A stretch of DNA of 64,000 nt from Zingiber officinale (GCF_018446385.1 NC_056000.1:48454722-48518721), one strand, 5' to 3'; positions 1-12,998 are shown, numbered from the stretch's first letter. Notes: generated by a model from the sequence alone, not told the origin. Numbers and translations are program-made.

Positions 1-8
1 AGGAGCAC

Positions 9-797
9 GTGGTGTGCTTCCAATGCAAGCAAAGGGGACATTATAGGAGTCAATGTCCAAGGGGGAGGCAACCTCACAAGGACAAGAGACCAAGCACATC
101 TATGGGGGGAGCTAAGGCAAACCCTAAGGTATCCTTTAAGGCACATTCTTGCAATTCTAATAAGGCACATGCTAGTAGTTTTATTGCAATTGTCAATAAT
201 GATAAGCATGATAACCATAGAAACCGATACATGTGCTTAGGTGCCAAACATGTTAGTCTAGATAAGGACAATGCTAGAAATGTCAACCCTAGAGTTAACT
301 CATCTGAGGTTAGGGAAAACCTAGATAGGAATCCCAAAACAACTAGACATATGCCTAGGAATACCTCAAAGAAAAATGAAAAATTAAAGCTTGAGGTATT
401 AAAGAAGGAAAATCAAGTCTTGAGGTCAAGACTTGACACTTTAGAAAAGGCTCTTAAGAATTTGGAGAAGTCAACTCTAGGGTCTAAGGGTCAAAAATCA
501 AAGCCCAAGGACATGAGAGGTTTGGGTCACAAACCTAAGTCTCAAGTGGTCAAGCCCGCTTATCATAATGTTCCATTCGATTATGGAACAAGACCTAAGG
601 CTAAGAAGACCATCACCAAGGTCACAAGGGGAGTCACCCCTAGAGTTGATCTTGATGAGTCCCAAATGACCAAGGCTTTAAAGCCCAGGAGGGTCATTAG
701 GAGGGTTGCTAGGGAAGTCATCCCTAGTGAATATTTAGTGAACCCAATGAGCTCAAATAGGTATTGGGTTCCTAGGAGCGTGATTCCTTCACGCTAG
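9..797 (+). CDS. Partial retrotransposon gag with CCHC zinc knuckle (fossil)
   Basis: The frame is open from the window edge, so the true start is upstream. A CCHC knuckle (CFQCKQRGHYRSQC, spacing C-x2-C-x4-H-x4-C) lies at the visible N end. It is followed by a lysine-rich stretch and a probable coiled coil near 380-480 (leucine and lysine heptads), then a basic tail. Knuckle plus coiled coil resembles Copia gag proteins that bind genomic RNA and assemble the particle. It is followed by non-coding sequence rather than protease or integrase. Family placement within Copia is inferred from the LTR and from the Copia-type pol trace in a relative sharing that LTR. Confidence 0.7.
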   Translation: MVCFQCKQRGHYRSQCPRGRQPHKDKRPSTSMGGAKANPKVSFKAHSCNSNKAHASSFIAIVNNDKHDNHRNRYMCLGAKHVSLDKDNARNVNPRVNSSEVRENLDRNPKTTRHMPRNTSKKNEKLKLEVLKKENQVLRSRLDTLEKALKNLEKSTLGSKGQKSKPKDMRGLGHKPKSQVVKPAYHNVPFDYGTRPKAKKTITKVTRGVTPRVDLDESQMTKALKPRRVIRRVAREVIPSEYLVNPMSSNRYWVPRSVIPSR

Positions 798-3101
798 ATG
801 GTTTAGGGTGTGTCAACCTTAATTGGATAGGTAGTTAACCTACTCATGGCAAAAGGTGGCATTTTAGGAATTTTCAAGGTGTAATCAAGCCTTGAAAATG
901 AAATTAAAAATTATTCCTAAGGTGATTAGGATGTGCCAACCACATTTGAGGAGCTTTCTAGGGTCAATCTAATTGGCACATAGTGATTTAAAAACCTTTA
1001 GTATATGATTTTAGGTCTATTATACTTAGGAATATAGAATTTATGGTAAAATGATCAAAATTATCAAAAATGACAACTAAGGCTAGAATTAAGTATTTTC
1101 TATACCTTTATATGTTATTTGTCATATATTGTTTGTCATATGCCATGCCATGACATCATATTTAACTTATTATCATTTGAAATGTCATGATAATACTTAG
1201 GTTAGTTATATGTCATGCCTTATTTAAGTTTCATACTTTATGCCATGACATCATGACACTGGCACATATTTCCACTTATGATATTATTTTATGTCATGTC
1301 ATCATCTCTTGCATTTATGATCAATTAAATTGATTTAAGGATAAAAAACATAATTTGATATGGAGATCTAATTGTTGTTTAGAAAGTGCATGAGAACTTA
1401 GCTTAAGATAACCTAAACTCATATCTCACATCAAAATTGACTTGGATGTGTTTGATACACCTTAGATGTGTGTGAGATATTAGGATTATGAGTTAGGATC
1501 AAGGTGCATAGTTCTTGTACCTAGATGAGCCTAATTCGAATTTGAGGATCATAGGGAAAACTTGTGTACAAGTCATGTACATTTAGCCCTAAGATTGTGG
1601 TCCTAAATTGAATGGTTTAAGATCATTTCAAAATTGATTTGAAAAACCTTGATGAAGCTTTTCTAGTGATAGCATTCATCATTGAGCAAGTTGATACAAA
1701 GATGGATTTGTTAGCTAGAGCCCTAGAGCCAATCATTTGATGATTGTATTTTGGACTTATTGTATCATATTCTATATTAATAAAGGCATTTGGTTTTTGG
1801 TTATTATACTTACTTATATTGGTGCCAAATAAACTAAGTATAATAACGTCCTTGAGTAGAAGGTTCTTACCTATATCAATCGGTTAGCTGAACCGATAGT
1901 GAGATGATATAGGGAACACTACTCTTAATCATTCCTAGTCGAGTATTAACATTCAGGGACAATGTTAATGCAATAAGACTAGCATGTAGGTCAACTCGAT
2001 GACTTGATCTCACAAGTCATGGATATAGAGATATCAAGTTGACACATGGGTATACATTAGAGAATGTATACTGAATGACCCGCCATGAGAAAGTATCATG
2101 GATCGTTATATGAGTGTCATATACTTTCTCATGTGACTATCAGTGTGACTACTAGTCCTTAGACCTGAAGTCACCATGGTTCCCTACATAAGGAGTTATG
2201 TACTTTAGTTTCGTCAAACGTCACCCGTAACTGGGTGGACTATAAAGGCGATTACTGGGTATGTAACAAATTATGCGGAGGGATGTGAGTGATGTAGATG
2301 GGATCTATCCCTCCTATATGACGGGAGTGACATCGATATTTTTGATAGAGTGAGACCACGAAGTGCATGGCTATGCCCAAATGAGTCAATATAGGATATT
2401 GAGCTCATTTGATTTAGTGAGTCTACTTGGAGTTCAAGATTTAGATTGGTCAGAGGATGACACGGTCTATGCCTCACATTGGCCAATCTAGATGTCTAGG
2501 ATAGAAGGACACTTGTCATATATTGTGAGGAGTCACAACTAGTAGTCACAAGGTGATGTTGGATCTCAACATTCTTGTAACTTGGGTAGCAATGATGTAT
2601 TGCTAGATGCCGCTCATTGCTTATGTTTTTAAAGGAGTTTAGAAACATTGCCAACGTTACAAGAACCTATTGGGTCACACACAAAGAACAAGTGGATGGA
2701 GATTAGGTTCATATGATGAACCAATTGATTAGGTTCATATGATGAACCAATTGGATTCGGATTGATTTAAATTAGACTTATTGAGTTAGACTCAATTAGA
2801 TTCAATTGTTGAATGAGTCTAATTTAAATTTGATTCATTAAGTCAATTTATATTAATGAATTGAGATTCATTAGATTGAAATTGGCTTGAATCAAAGAAT
2901 GAATTCAACTCAACATGGAAGAGATTTGGTCAATTTTGACTTGACCAAAAATGGGAAGTTGAAACATCAAGTTTGACTTGATGAATTGCCACTTCATGGA
3001 GGATGACTCATCCTACAAGGCAGCCACATCATCTCCTAGTTGTCAAGGAGGTTACAATCCTCCATTTAATGTGGCTAGCCACATTAAATGAGGGGGTTAT
3101 T
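798..3101 (+). other. Non-coding tail of the outer element, with a possibly conserved block
   Basis: There is no convincing reading frame. About 1120-1310 is rich in short variants of tgccatgacatcat. About 1780-2640 is a compositionally ordinary block (short phrases such as ggcgattactgggtatg and cccgccatgagaaag) that I believe recurs in non-autonomous LTR elements of several plants; that is memory, not a search. About 2700-2890 is a run of attgatt/attagatt-like short repeats. The segment ends in the polypurine tract before 3102. Confidence 0.45.
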
Positions 3102-3260
3102 GTTGGAGTGTATACTGAAAGCCTAAGCTTTTGTAAACATTTGTCTTGAATAAAGAATCACATTTGGTCAAATTATCTACATTTGTTTGTAGTTATTCAA
3201 TTAATTTATATTGTAGATAACATAGCTTGTGGTGTCACATGCAGAAGATAATGTTATCAG
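3102..3260 (+). repeat. Outer 3' LTR, first part (interrupted)
   Basis: It begins tgttggagtgtatactg directly after the polypurine tract and matches, in reverse complement, the outer edge of the inner element's LTRs. It is cut at 3260 by the insertion of that inner element and resumes at 12999. The two parts make an LTR of about 2.39 kb that ends ...caaccaaca at 15226. Confidence 0.85.
3256..3260. repeat. Target-site duplication of inner Copia element, left copy (atcag)
   Basis: atcag lies directly left of the inner element and again at 12994-12998 directly right of it. Five bases is the usual duplication length for Copia integrase. Removing the inner element and one copy restores a continuous outer LTR. 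Confidence 0.9.
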
Positions 3261-5852
3261 TGTTGGTTGCTACTCGGAAAGCCTAGAGGTTCCACTGTAC
3301 AAAAATTTTGTACAAAGGTTTGAACCTTTTCCTAGCTACCATGTGTTCTTTTAAATTAAATTTTGGATCGCCTGCGGAACTTAACACGTTTGATCCAAAA
3401 CTTAATCTATTTGTTCTTTTAGGTTTTGACTTGGATCTCCTGCGGAACTTAACACGTTCAACCCAAGTCACCTTAAGTTATTAATTCCATTAAATATTAA
3501 TTTCCATAATCGGTTCCCAGTACTGACGTGGCGAGGCACATGGCCTTCTTGGATATGGGAGCAACCACCACCGACTAGACAAAACCTTTTATAGAAAGCT
3601 AATATTTAATTTCCTAAAATAACTTTAGGTTAACCGAAAAGAAAAATCAAATCACAAGGAAAATAAAAACAAAAGAACACTATATCAAAAACAAATTCGA
3701 AACTCTAGAATCATATGCCTCTTGTATTTAGTATTATTTCCAAAAATAACTAGTATAATGCGGAAAGAAAAATTACTAGTTATACCTTTAAGAAAAATCT
3801 CTTGATCTTCTACCGTATTCCTCTTCTAACCTCGGACGTTGTGTGGGCAACGATCTTCCGAGATGAGAACCACCAAGCACCTTCTTCTTCCTTGCAAGTT
3901 TCAGCCATCAAAACTTCTTCTAGGATGAAGAGGTTCGGCCACCACCATCATGCTCCAAGGGATGCTAGAAACAAAGCTTTCTTTCTCTCCTTCTTCTTCT
4001 TCTTCTCTAAACTTGATCCGGCCACCATATGAGTCTCCACAAGAAGGATGAGGTTCGGCCATCAAAGAGAAGAAAGGAGGAGAGGATGGCCGGCTACACC
4101 AAGGAAGAAAAAGAGAAAGGAAAAATAATAGAGTTGTTCTCCATGAAGGCACCTCTACCCTCTCTTTTATAATCCTTGGCCTTGGCAAATAAGGAAATTT
4201 AAATAAAAATTTCCTTAATTCTTTTGCCATTGATAAGGAAAATTTATTTAATTAAAAATATTTTTTTTTCTCATCAACAATGTGGCCGGCCACTTTAAAC
4301 CAAGCAAAGGAAATTTAATTCAATCAAGAATTAAAACTTTCCTAATTTGTTTCCGGAAATTTTATAAAAAATTTCTCTAATAATTTTCCCTTCATGATGG
4401 TCAATAAAAAGGAAATTTTATAAATTAAAATATTTCTTTTAAACATGTGGATAAAAAGAAAGTTATCTTTAAAAATTAAAATCTCTTCCAATCTACAAAT
4501 AAGGAAAGATATCTAATCTTTTCTTAATCCTTGTAGAAGCTTTATAAAAGAGATATTTAATTTTTAAACTCTCTTTTAAATCATGAACATGATTAAAAGG
4601 AAAGTTTTTATCAAAATTAAAATCAACCTTTTAATCTACAAATAAGGAAAGAGATTTAACTCTTCTCTTAATCTTTTGTAGAATCTTATAAAAGGAAATA
4701 TTTAAATTTTTAAACTCTCTTTTAAATCATATTATCCACATGATAAAAATTTTAAAAATAAAATTCCTTTTTATTTTAATAGGGTCGGCCACCTAAGCTT
4801 GAGTTCAAGCTAGGGCCGGCCACATGAATTCACCCATGAACCAAAACATGGCCGGCCCTAGCTTGGTCTCCAAGCTAGCTTGGCCGGCCCCCTATAGGAT
4901 GGGTAAGAAGGTGGGTATAGGTGGGTATAGTACTCTATAATTAAGAGGCTACGATAGGGACCGAGAGGAGGAATTGGTTTTGGTCTCCCGATAAAATTAA
5001 GCATCCCGTATTCGCCCCGAACACACAACTTAATTTTATCAATAATAATTCATTCCACTAGAGAATTATTATTGAACTACCGCACCAATCCCAAATTACA
5101 TTTTTGGGCTCCTTCTTATTATGAGTGTGTTAGTCTCCCTGTGTTTAAGATAACAAATGTCCACTAATTAAGTAAGTTACTGACAACTCACTTAATTAAT
5201 ATCTAGCTCCAAGAGTAGTACCACTCAACTTCATCGTCATGTCGGACTAAGTCCACCTGCAGGGTTTAACATGACAATCCTTTTGAGCTCCTCTTGGGGA
5301 CATTCTCAACCTAGTATCTCTAGGACACAGTTTCCTTCTATAATCAACAACACACACTATAAGTGATATCATTTCCCAACTTATCGGGCTTATTGATTCA
5401 TCGAACTAAATCTCACCCATTGACAAATTAAAGAAATAAATATCAAATATATGTGCTTGTTATTATATTAGGATTAAGAGCACACACTTCCATAATAACT
5501 GAGGTCTTTGTTTCTGTATAAAGTCAGTATAAAAGAAACGACCTCTAATGGTCCTACTCAATACACTCTAAGTGTACTAGTGTAATTATATAGTTAAGAT
5601 AAACTAATACCTAATTACACTACGACCTTCAAATGGTTTGTTCCTTTCCATCTTGGTCGTGAGCTACTGTTTATAATTTATAAGGTACTGATAACATGAT
5701 CCTCTGTGTGTGACACCACACACCATGTTATCTACAATATAAATTAATTGAACAACTACATTTATCACAAATGTAGACATTTGACCAATGTGATTCTTAT
5801 TTCTAGATAAATGTTTATACCAAAAGCTAGGCTTTTAGTATATACTCTAACA
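3261..5852 (-). repeat. Inner Copia 3' LTR (left)
   Basis: It runs 2592 bp, tgttggttgc to ctctaaca. It contains clustered ggccggcc motifs (about 4080-4290 and 4790-4890) and a duplicated phrase with cctgcggaacttaacacgtt (about 3370-3455). It is nearly identical to 10441-12993. Short frames inside it recur in all three LTR copies and are not genes. Confidence 0.9.
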
Positions 5853-8800
5853 ATCTCCCACTTATACTAAAAGACTAAGCTGCCATATCTGCTGCCATAC
5901 ATCTGATTCCCATCCCTTCAACATGCCCCTCAAAAGCTCTTGCCTTAAGGACCTTAGTGAAAGGATCTATAGGTCATCACCTGATGCAATCTAGGCGGCA
6001 ACAACTTCTCCTCGTTTATACGATTCCTCGTATTGGGTGGTACTTGCGCTCTATTGTGTTTACTTGCCTTATAGACTTATGGTTTCTTCGAGTTTGCTAC
6101 TGCACCAACATTATTACAATAAATTGTAATAATTTTTGGACAAACCAGAAATCATATCTAAATCTATCTTGAGGTTATTGAGTCATTCAGCTTTTATGGC
6201 TACCTCAGAGGCTTGCCATATACTAAGCTTCTATGGTGGAGTCCAGAAAAACACCTATGCTTATCACTCTTCCATAGTTATGACTTTACCTCCTAAAGTA
6301 AACACAAAACCCCGAGGTTGACTTATTATTGTCCCTATCCGATTGGAAGTCAAAATTCATGCAACCCACAAGGACTAAATTAACTGCCTTGTAAGCTAGC
6401 ATATAATCTCTAGTGCCTCTAAGGTACTACAATATATGCTTTACTGCAGTCCACTGTCCTTGTCCAGGGTTACTTTGATATCTGCTAACTATGCCCTTGG
6501 CAAAACAGATTTCTTATCTCGTGCATAGCATTCATTAGGCTTCCGACAGCCGAAGCATAAAGAACTGCCTTTATTTCCTTTATCTCCTTTGATGTCTACA
6601 GAGACATATCTTTAGATAAAGTTACTCCATCCTGAAAAGGTAAGAAACCTTTCTTGGAGTTTTGTATGCTTAAAACGAGCAAGGATTTTTCCGATGTATG
6701 AAGCTTGGGATAAGTAAAATATTCTTTTCTTGCGATCCCTTATTACTTTGATCTCAAGAATATATACATTCTCCCAAGTCCTTTATATCGAATTGTTTGG
6801 ACAACCATACCCTTACTTCTGACAACATTTTGATATTGTTTCCAACTACCAAAAATGTTATCTAAGTATAGTACAAGAAATACCACCACGTTTCCATCAC
6901 ATCTTTTGTATACACAAGACTTATCCGGTTACTAAATCCATAGATCTGGATTACTTTGATAAACCGGATGTTCCAAGACCTTGAAGCTTTGCCTCAGTCC
7001 ATAGACTGATTGAGCTTACACAAGATGCTCTTAGCTCTTTGCAATGAACCCTTCTGGTTGCTTTATATGGATGTTTTCTTCAAGACTTCCATTAAGGAAT
7101 GTTGTCTTGACATCCACTTGCCAAATAGATAAAAGAATCCGGATAGACTTAAGCATGGCTACCAGTGAAAAAGTTTCCTTTTTCATCTAGCCTTGCTTTG
7201 AAAGTTTCTACCTTCCTGTCTATCCTCTTTCCTAATATAGACCTTTTTACACCCAAAGGCTTTTATACCATTTGGTGGTTCTATAAGCTTCCAGATTTTA
7301 TTAGAATACATATATTCTAATTCTGTTATTCATTACTCCTTGCCAAGATATTGCATCTTTATCTTGGAGTGCTTCGTCATATATCCGGAGATCAGGTTCA
7401 TGTCCTCCAGGGATCGAGTCCAAAAACTCTCCCAAAACATAAATCTTTTTAGGTTGCCTAACAACCCTCCCACTACGATGAGGCACTTTCTGCAATTGTG
7501 TATCATTTGTGATACGTGTTGCAGTTTCCTTCTGGTATCTCATCTTGTACAGTTGGTACTAGATTAGACATGTCTTTTATTATTTCCTTAAGAACAAATT
7601 TTCTTATGGGCATGAGGTTTATTACATAGTCCTTTTCTAAAAATCGGTCATTGATGCTAACAATAACCTTCTGATTTTTAAGACTATAAACCTACTTTCA
7701 TTTCTCTAGGATATCCCACAAACAAGTGAATTCCTGTCCAACTTATCATTGTCTCTCTTCAGCATATGTGCTGGACTACCTAAATCCGAATATGCTTCAA
7801 AATAGGCTTACACCTATTCAGCAATTCTATATGAGTAGAGAGTTCTGACTTTGGAAGGTACTATGTTCACTTCCGTTTCCAGAGTATATCCTTAAAATGA
7901 ATTTGGTAATTTTCTAAATAACTCATCATCAATCTACTTATTTCCATAAGAGTCCTATACCTTCCTTTTTCTACACCATTCAGTTGGGATATACCTAGGT
8001 GTAGTTAGTTGGGATTGAATCCCTACTTCTGATAAGTGACTCCTAAATTCTCCCAAGAGGTACTTGCCACTACGATCTCACCGTAGTGTCTTGATACTTT
8101 TACCTTGACATTTCTCCACATCAGCCTCATACTCTTTGAACTAATCAAAGCACTTAGACTTGTGGCACATCAAGTAAATGTATCCGTATATCAAATAGTT
8201 GTCTATAAAATAGACGAAATATTTGAAACAACCTCTTGCTTGGATAGTCATAGGATCACACAAATCAGAATGAACCAATTTCAACATATCTTTGACTCCA
8301 TACCCCTTAGACTTGAAAGCTTCTTGGTTATTTTTCCTTCCAAGTAAGACTCGCAGGTTGGAAAGATTTCCACTACTAATGAACCCAAAAGTTCATCAGC
8401 TACCAATGAATCATACTCAAGTTAATATAACCTAGCCTTAGATGCCAAAGATATAATTGGTTCATTTCCGAAGGTTACTTTCTCTTATAGTTAGAAGATG
8501 TGTTACTAATTTCCATTTGTTGCATCGTGAGAGTTATTGGATTTATAAATTGCCATCCAACGTACCAGAACAGATAACTTCCCTCTTTTCCTTAATAACA
8601 ACTTTGTTATTAAAAGAGGCAGAATATCATGTTCTTTGAATAGTTTAGAAACTGAAAACTAGTTCTTTCTAAACTTGGTGCGTAAAGACAATTACTCAAA
8701 AATCCATGTTTTATTTTTATCAAAAGATAAACATCTCCCACTGCAACAGCTGCCACTTTTACAGCAGTGCCCATGTGGACGGTGTTTTTATTTTCATTTA

Positions 8801-10440
8801 GTTGTCGGGTTTCCTGGAACCCTGTAATGAATTGCGGACATGATTAATGGCATCTGTATCTACACTCCAGGTTCTGGTAGATAACACCACTAAATATGTT
8901 TCAACTAATGAATAAAATACACCTATATTGTTCTTAGTTCTAAGAGGACAGTCTACCTTAATGTCCAAATCCTATTTCCAATCAATTATAATTGGGACCA
9001 CTAAGTCTATCCTAAAGTATATCAGCTAGGGATTGACCATCATCCTAAGAATCACAAAAATATTTGGTTAAGACCAACTCCTTAAAAATCCCCATGAATT
9101 TTGTATGCCACGTTAGTGTGGACGTATACAAATTCAAAGAGGAAATTTTATCATTTAATTTTATTATCTCGTCAACCTTACTTTATGACGAATAAAATTA
9201 ATAGTTGATCTATCTTTAATCAAATATTTGGTCAAGACTTCTAAATTTAAAATAATATTGATTCCTCTAACAATACTATTTAAATTTACCAACACCTCAA
9301 AACACCGTGAATTTTGCATGCCACGTTAGTGTGGACGTATACAAAATCAACATTTGTAAGAGGAGGGTTTTACCCATTAACTATCTTGTCAACGTAACTT
9401 TATGACAAATAAAATTATCTCAAACACTATAAATTTTGTATGCCACGTTAGTGTGGACGTATACAAAATCAATCATTTGTAAGAGGGGTTTTAACCCTTT
9501 AATTTTATTATCTTGTCAACCTAGTTTTATGACAAATTAATAGTTGGTTTCATTTGGTCACACAAATAATAACAGTGACTCCGATGGGGAGGATACTATT
9601 AAATGTGTCTAAGTGTATACCATTACTTGACACTAAGTCCATTAATAAGATTATGCCCCTTCCGTTGGGGAAGATCACACGCTCTTAATTAACTTCCTAT
9701 AGTCATCCAAAAATGGAAGTCTGTTCTAGTGATCTGCAAACTAGTTCATCCGTTATGGAGGAAGACACTCAGAGCCAACGTGCAAGCTTGTTTGCATCAC
9801 TTACAAACCAGTAATGGAGACCATGGGATTTACTTAAAAATCCCTCTCCCACTTAGTTATTTATTAATGAGGAATTTTAACTATGCTAGCCTACTAAACT
9901 TGTAAACTAACATGCACACACCTAATATAAAAGCAATAAATAGAAAATCTAATTTTCAACTATTATGGTTTTTATCTCTAGTTGTCCTCCGTGTGTTGTC
10001 ATCCCAAGCTGCTGCCATATTTGGCCACCGCCACCGGGTCTAGCTGTCGCATCCATCTTGCTCTTTGTTCCGCTACGCCTCTGGTCCTCAGAAGGCTCCA
10101 CGCTTTGCAAGATTCGATCCGCGACATAAATAGAATTTTACAATTTTGATCCTATATTCCATAAAAGGAATGTACATGTATCTAGATCAAAAATAAAATC
10201 CTAATAAAACTAAATACAGCTCCTGCTGTATTTTATAATACAATCATGCACACACATATAAATGCCCTTGACATGTCCAAGGGTCCAATCACACACATAA
10301 AACTATAAGCCATAATAGTTGGATCCTGCATCCACAAAGTTAGCACATCCTACTATTATCCTGCATAAATTATGTATGACATGTGCATAATTAAACTAAT
10401 ACCAAATACACAGAGGCAAAACCCTAGCTCTGATATCAAT
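5853..10440 (-). other. Internal region of inner Copia element (worn pol and leader)
   Basis: It is Copia pol-derived but without any long frame. The polypurine tract (ggcagcttagtctt... on the minus strand) abuts the left LTR. A reverse-transcriptase-proximal trace lies at 7301-7543. The gag/leader side (about 9080-10440) contains a three-copy repeat near 9085-9540. Broken in many places. Confidence 0.75.
9085..9540. repeat. Three-copy 150-200 bp direct repeat in the Copia leader
   Basis: The phrase atgccacgttagtgtggacg occurs near 9109, 9319 and 9439. Each is followed by atacaaa(a)tca, a run near 'taagaggggtttta', and 'cttgtcaac..a.tttatgac'. Spacing is uneven (about 210 and 120 bp), so this is a decayed tandem array within the leader or gag side of the inner element. 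Confidence 0.75.
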
Positions 10441-12993
10441 TGTTGGTTGCTACTCGGAAAGCCTAGAGGTTCCACTGTACAAAAATTTTGTACAAAGGTT
10501 TGAACCTTTTCCTAGCTACCATGTGTTCTTTTAAATTAAATTTTGGATCGCCTGCGGAACTTAACACGTTTGATCCAAAACTTAATCTATTTGTTCTTTT
10601 AGGTTTTGACTTGGATCTCCTGCGGAACTTAACACGTTCGACCCAAGTCACCTTAAGTTATTAATTCCATTAAATATTAATTTTCATAATCGGTTCCCAG
10701 TACTGACGTGGCGAGGCACATGGCCTTCTTGGATATGGGAGCAACCACCACCGACTAGACAAAACCTTTTATAGAAAGCTAATATTTAATTTCCTAAAAT
10801 AACTTTAGGTTAACCGAAAAGAACAATCAAATCACAAGGAAAATAAAAACAAAAGAACACTATATTGAAAACAAATTCGAAACTCTAGAATCATATGCCT
10901 CTTGTATTTAGTATTATTTCCAAAAATAACTAGTATAATGCGAAAAGAAAAATTACTAGTTATACCTTTAAGAAAAACCTCTTGATCTTCTACCGTATTC
11001 CTCTTCTAACCTCGGACGTTGTGTGGGCAATGATCTTCCGAGATGAGAACCACCAAGCACCTTCTTCTTCCTTGCAAGTTTCGGCCATCAAAACTTCTTC
11101 TAGGATGAAGAGGTTTGGCCACCACCATCATGCTCCAAGGGATGCTAGAAACAAAGCTTTCTTTCTCTCCTTCTTCTTCTTCTTCTCTAAACTTGATCCG
11201 GCCACCATATGAGTCTCCACAAGAAGGATGAGGTTCGGCCATCAAAGAGAAGAAAGGAGGAGAGGATGGCCGGCCACACCAAGGAAGAAAAAGAGAAAGG
11301 AAAAATAATAGAGTTGTTCTCCATGAAGGTACCTCTACCCTCTCTTTTATAATCCTTGGCCTTGGCAAATAAGGAAATTTAAATAAAAATTTCCTTAATT
11401 CTTTTGCCATTGATAAGGAAAATTTATTTAATTAAAAATATTTTTTTTTCTCATCAACAATGTGGCCGGCCACTTTAAACCAAGCAAAGGAAATTTAATT
11501 CAATCAAGAATTAAAACTTTCCTAATTTGTTTCCGAAAATTTTATAAAAAATTTCTCTAATAATTTTCCCTTCATGATGGTCAATAAAAAGGAAATTTTA
11601 TAAATTAAAATATTTCTTTTAAACATGTGGATAAAAAGAAAGTTATCTTTAAAAATTAAAATCTCTTCCAATCTACAAATAAGGAAAGATATCTAATCTT
11701 TTCTTAATCCTTGTAGAAGCTTTATAAAAGAGATATTTAATTTTTAAACTCTCTTTTAAATCATGAACATGATTAAAAGGAAAGTTTTTACCAAAATTAA
11801 AATCAACCTTTTAATCTACAAATAAGGAAAGAGGTTTAACTCTTCTCTTAATCTTTTGTAGAATCTTATAAAAGGAAAGATTTAAATTTTTAAACTCTCT
11901 TTTAAATCATGTTATCCACATGAGAAAAATTAAAAAAAATAAAATTCCTTTTTATTTTAATAGGGTCGGCCACCTAAGCTTGAGTTCAAGCTAGGGCCGG
12001 CCACATGAATTCACCCATGAACCAAAACATGGCCGGCCCTAGCTTGGTCTCCAAGCTAGCTTGGCCGGCCCCCTATAGGATGGGTAAGAAGGTGGGTATA
12101 GGTGGGTATAGTACTCTATAATTAAGAGGCTACGATAGGGACCGAGAGGAGGAATTGGTTTTGGTCTCCCGATAAAATTAAGCATCCCGTGTTCGCCCCG
12201 AATTTATCAATAATAATTCATTCCACTAGAGAATTATTATTGAACTACACACCAATCCCAAATTACATTTTGGGCTCCTTCTTATTATGAGTGTGTTAGT
12301 CTCCTGTTTTAAGATAACAAATGTCCACTAATTAAGTTTCCGACAACTCACTTAATTAATATCTAGCTCAAGTAGTACCACTCAACTTCATCGTCATGTC
12401 GGACTAAGTCCACCGGGTTTAACATGACAATCCTTTTGAGCTCCTCTTGGGACATTCTCAACCTAGTATCTCTAGGACACAGTTTCCTTCTATAATCAAC
12501 AACACACACTATAAGTGATATCATTTCCCAACTTATCGGGCTTATTGATTCATCGAACTAAATCTCACCCATTGACAAATTAAAGAAATAAATATCAAAT
12601 ATATGTGCTTGTTATTATATTAGGATTACACACACTTCCATAATAACTGAGGTCTTTGTTCCTTTTAGTATAAAAGAAACGACCTCTAATGGTCCTACTC
12701 AATACACTCTAAGTGTACTAGTGTAATTATATAGTTAAGATAAACTAATACCTAATTACACTACGACCTTCAAATGGTTTGTTCCTTTCCATCTTGGTCG
12801 TGAGCTACTGTTTATAATTTATAAGGTACTGATAACATGATCCTCTGTGTGTGACACCACACACCATGTTATCTACAATATAAATTAATTGAACAACTAC
12901 ATTTATCACAAATGTAGACATTTGACCAATGTGATTCTTATTTCTAGATAAATGTTTATACCAAAAGCTAGGCTTTTAGTATATACTCTAACA
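10441..12993 (-). repeat. Inner Copia 5' LTR (right)
   Basis: It runs 2553 bp and pairs with 3261-5852. Most of it differs by scattered substitutions, but a zone of a few hundred bases around 12180-12670 is shorter than in the partner through several small gaps. It lies next to, and in reverse orientation to, the remainder of the outer LTR, forming a very long inverted repeat. Confidence 0.9.
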
Positions 12994-12998
12994 ATCAG
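12994..12998. repeat. Target-site duplication of inner Copia element, right copy (atcag)
   Basis: It matches 3256-3260 exactly and lies directly after ...ctctaaca. Confidence 0.9.

Larger units (their letters stand above)
1..3101 (+). mobile_element. Internal region of outer Copia-type LTR element (gag-only, partial)
   Basis: This is the 3' part of the internal region of an LTR retrotransposon whose 5' half lies left of the window. It carries the end of a gag frame (9-797) and then about 2.3 kb in which I see no pol-like frame. It ends in a purine-rich tract (gagggggttat) directly before an LTR that begins tgttgg at 3102, so that LTR is the 3' one and the element reads on the plus strand. 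A gag-only layout fits the published TR-GAG class of non-autonomous elements, although the missing 5' part could hold more. Fossil; treated as broken or non-autonomous. Confidence 0.75.
3261..12993 (-). mobile_element. Inner Copia LTR retrotransposon, complete ends, worn coding region (fossil)
   Basis: It has two long LTRs (3261-5852 and 10441-12993), each starting TG and ending CA, and a 5-bp target duplication. A primer-binding site (gctctgatatcaa at 10427-10439 on the plus strand; reverse complement close to the initiator-tRNA-Met type TGGTATCAGAGC) lies beside the right LTR, so the element reads on the minus strand. The internal part (5853-10440) is broken in many places. The clearest coding trace is at 7301-7543, a Copia-type linker between integrase and reverse transcriptase (HRSGRVVRQPKK..., then DEALQDKD). 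The two LTRs differ by only about one base in a hundred over most of their length by eye, suggesting insertion within roughly the last million years. Confidence 0.88.

Noticed and set aside
3283-3471. 62-residue frame (minus) seen again at 10463-10651 and at 15016-15204 (plus)
   Set aside because: It is the same stretch of the three related LTR copies. It has no domain, and repetition is explained by the LTR.
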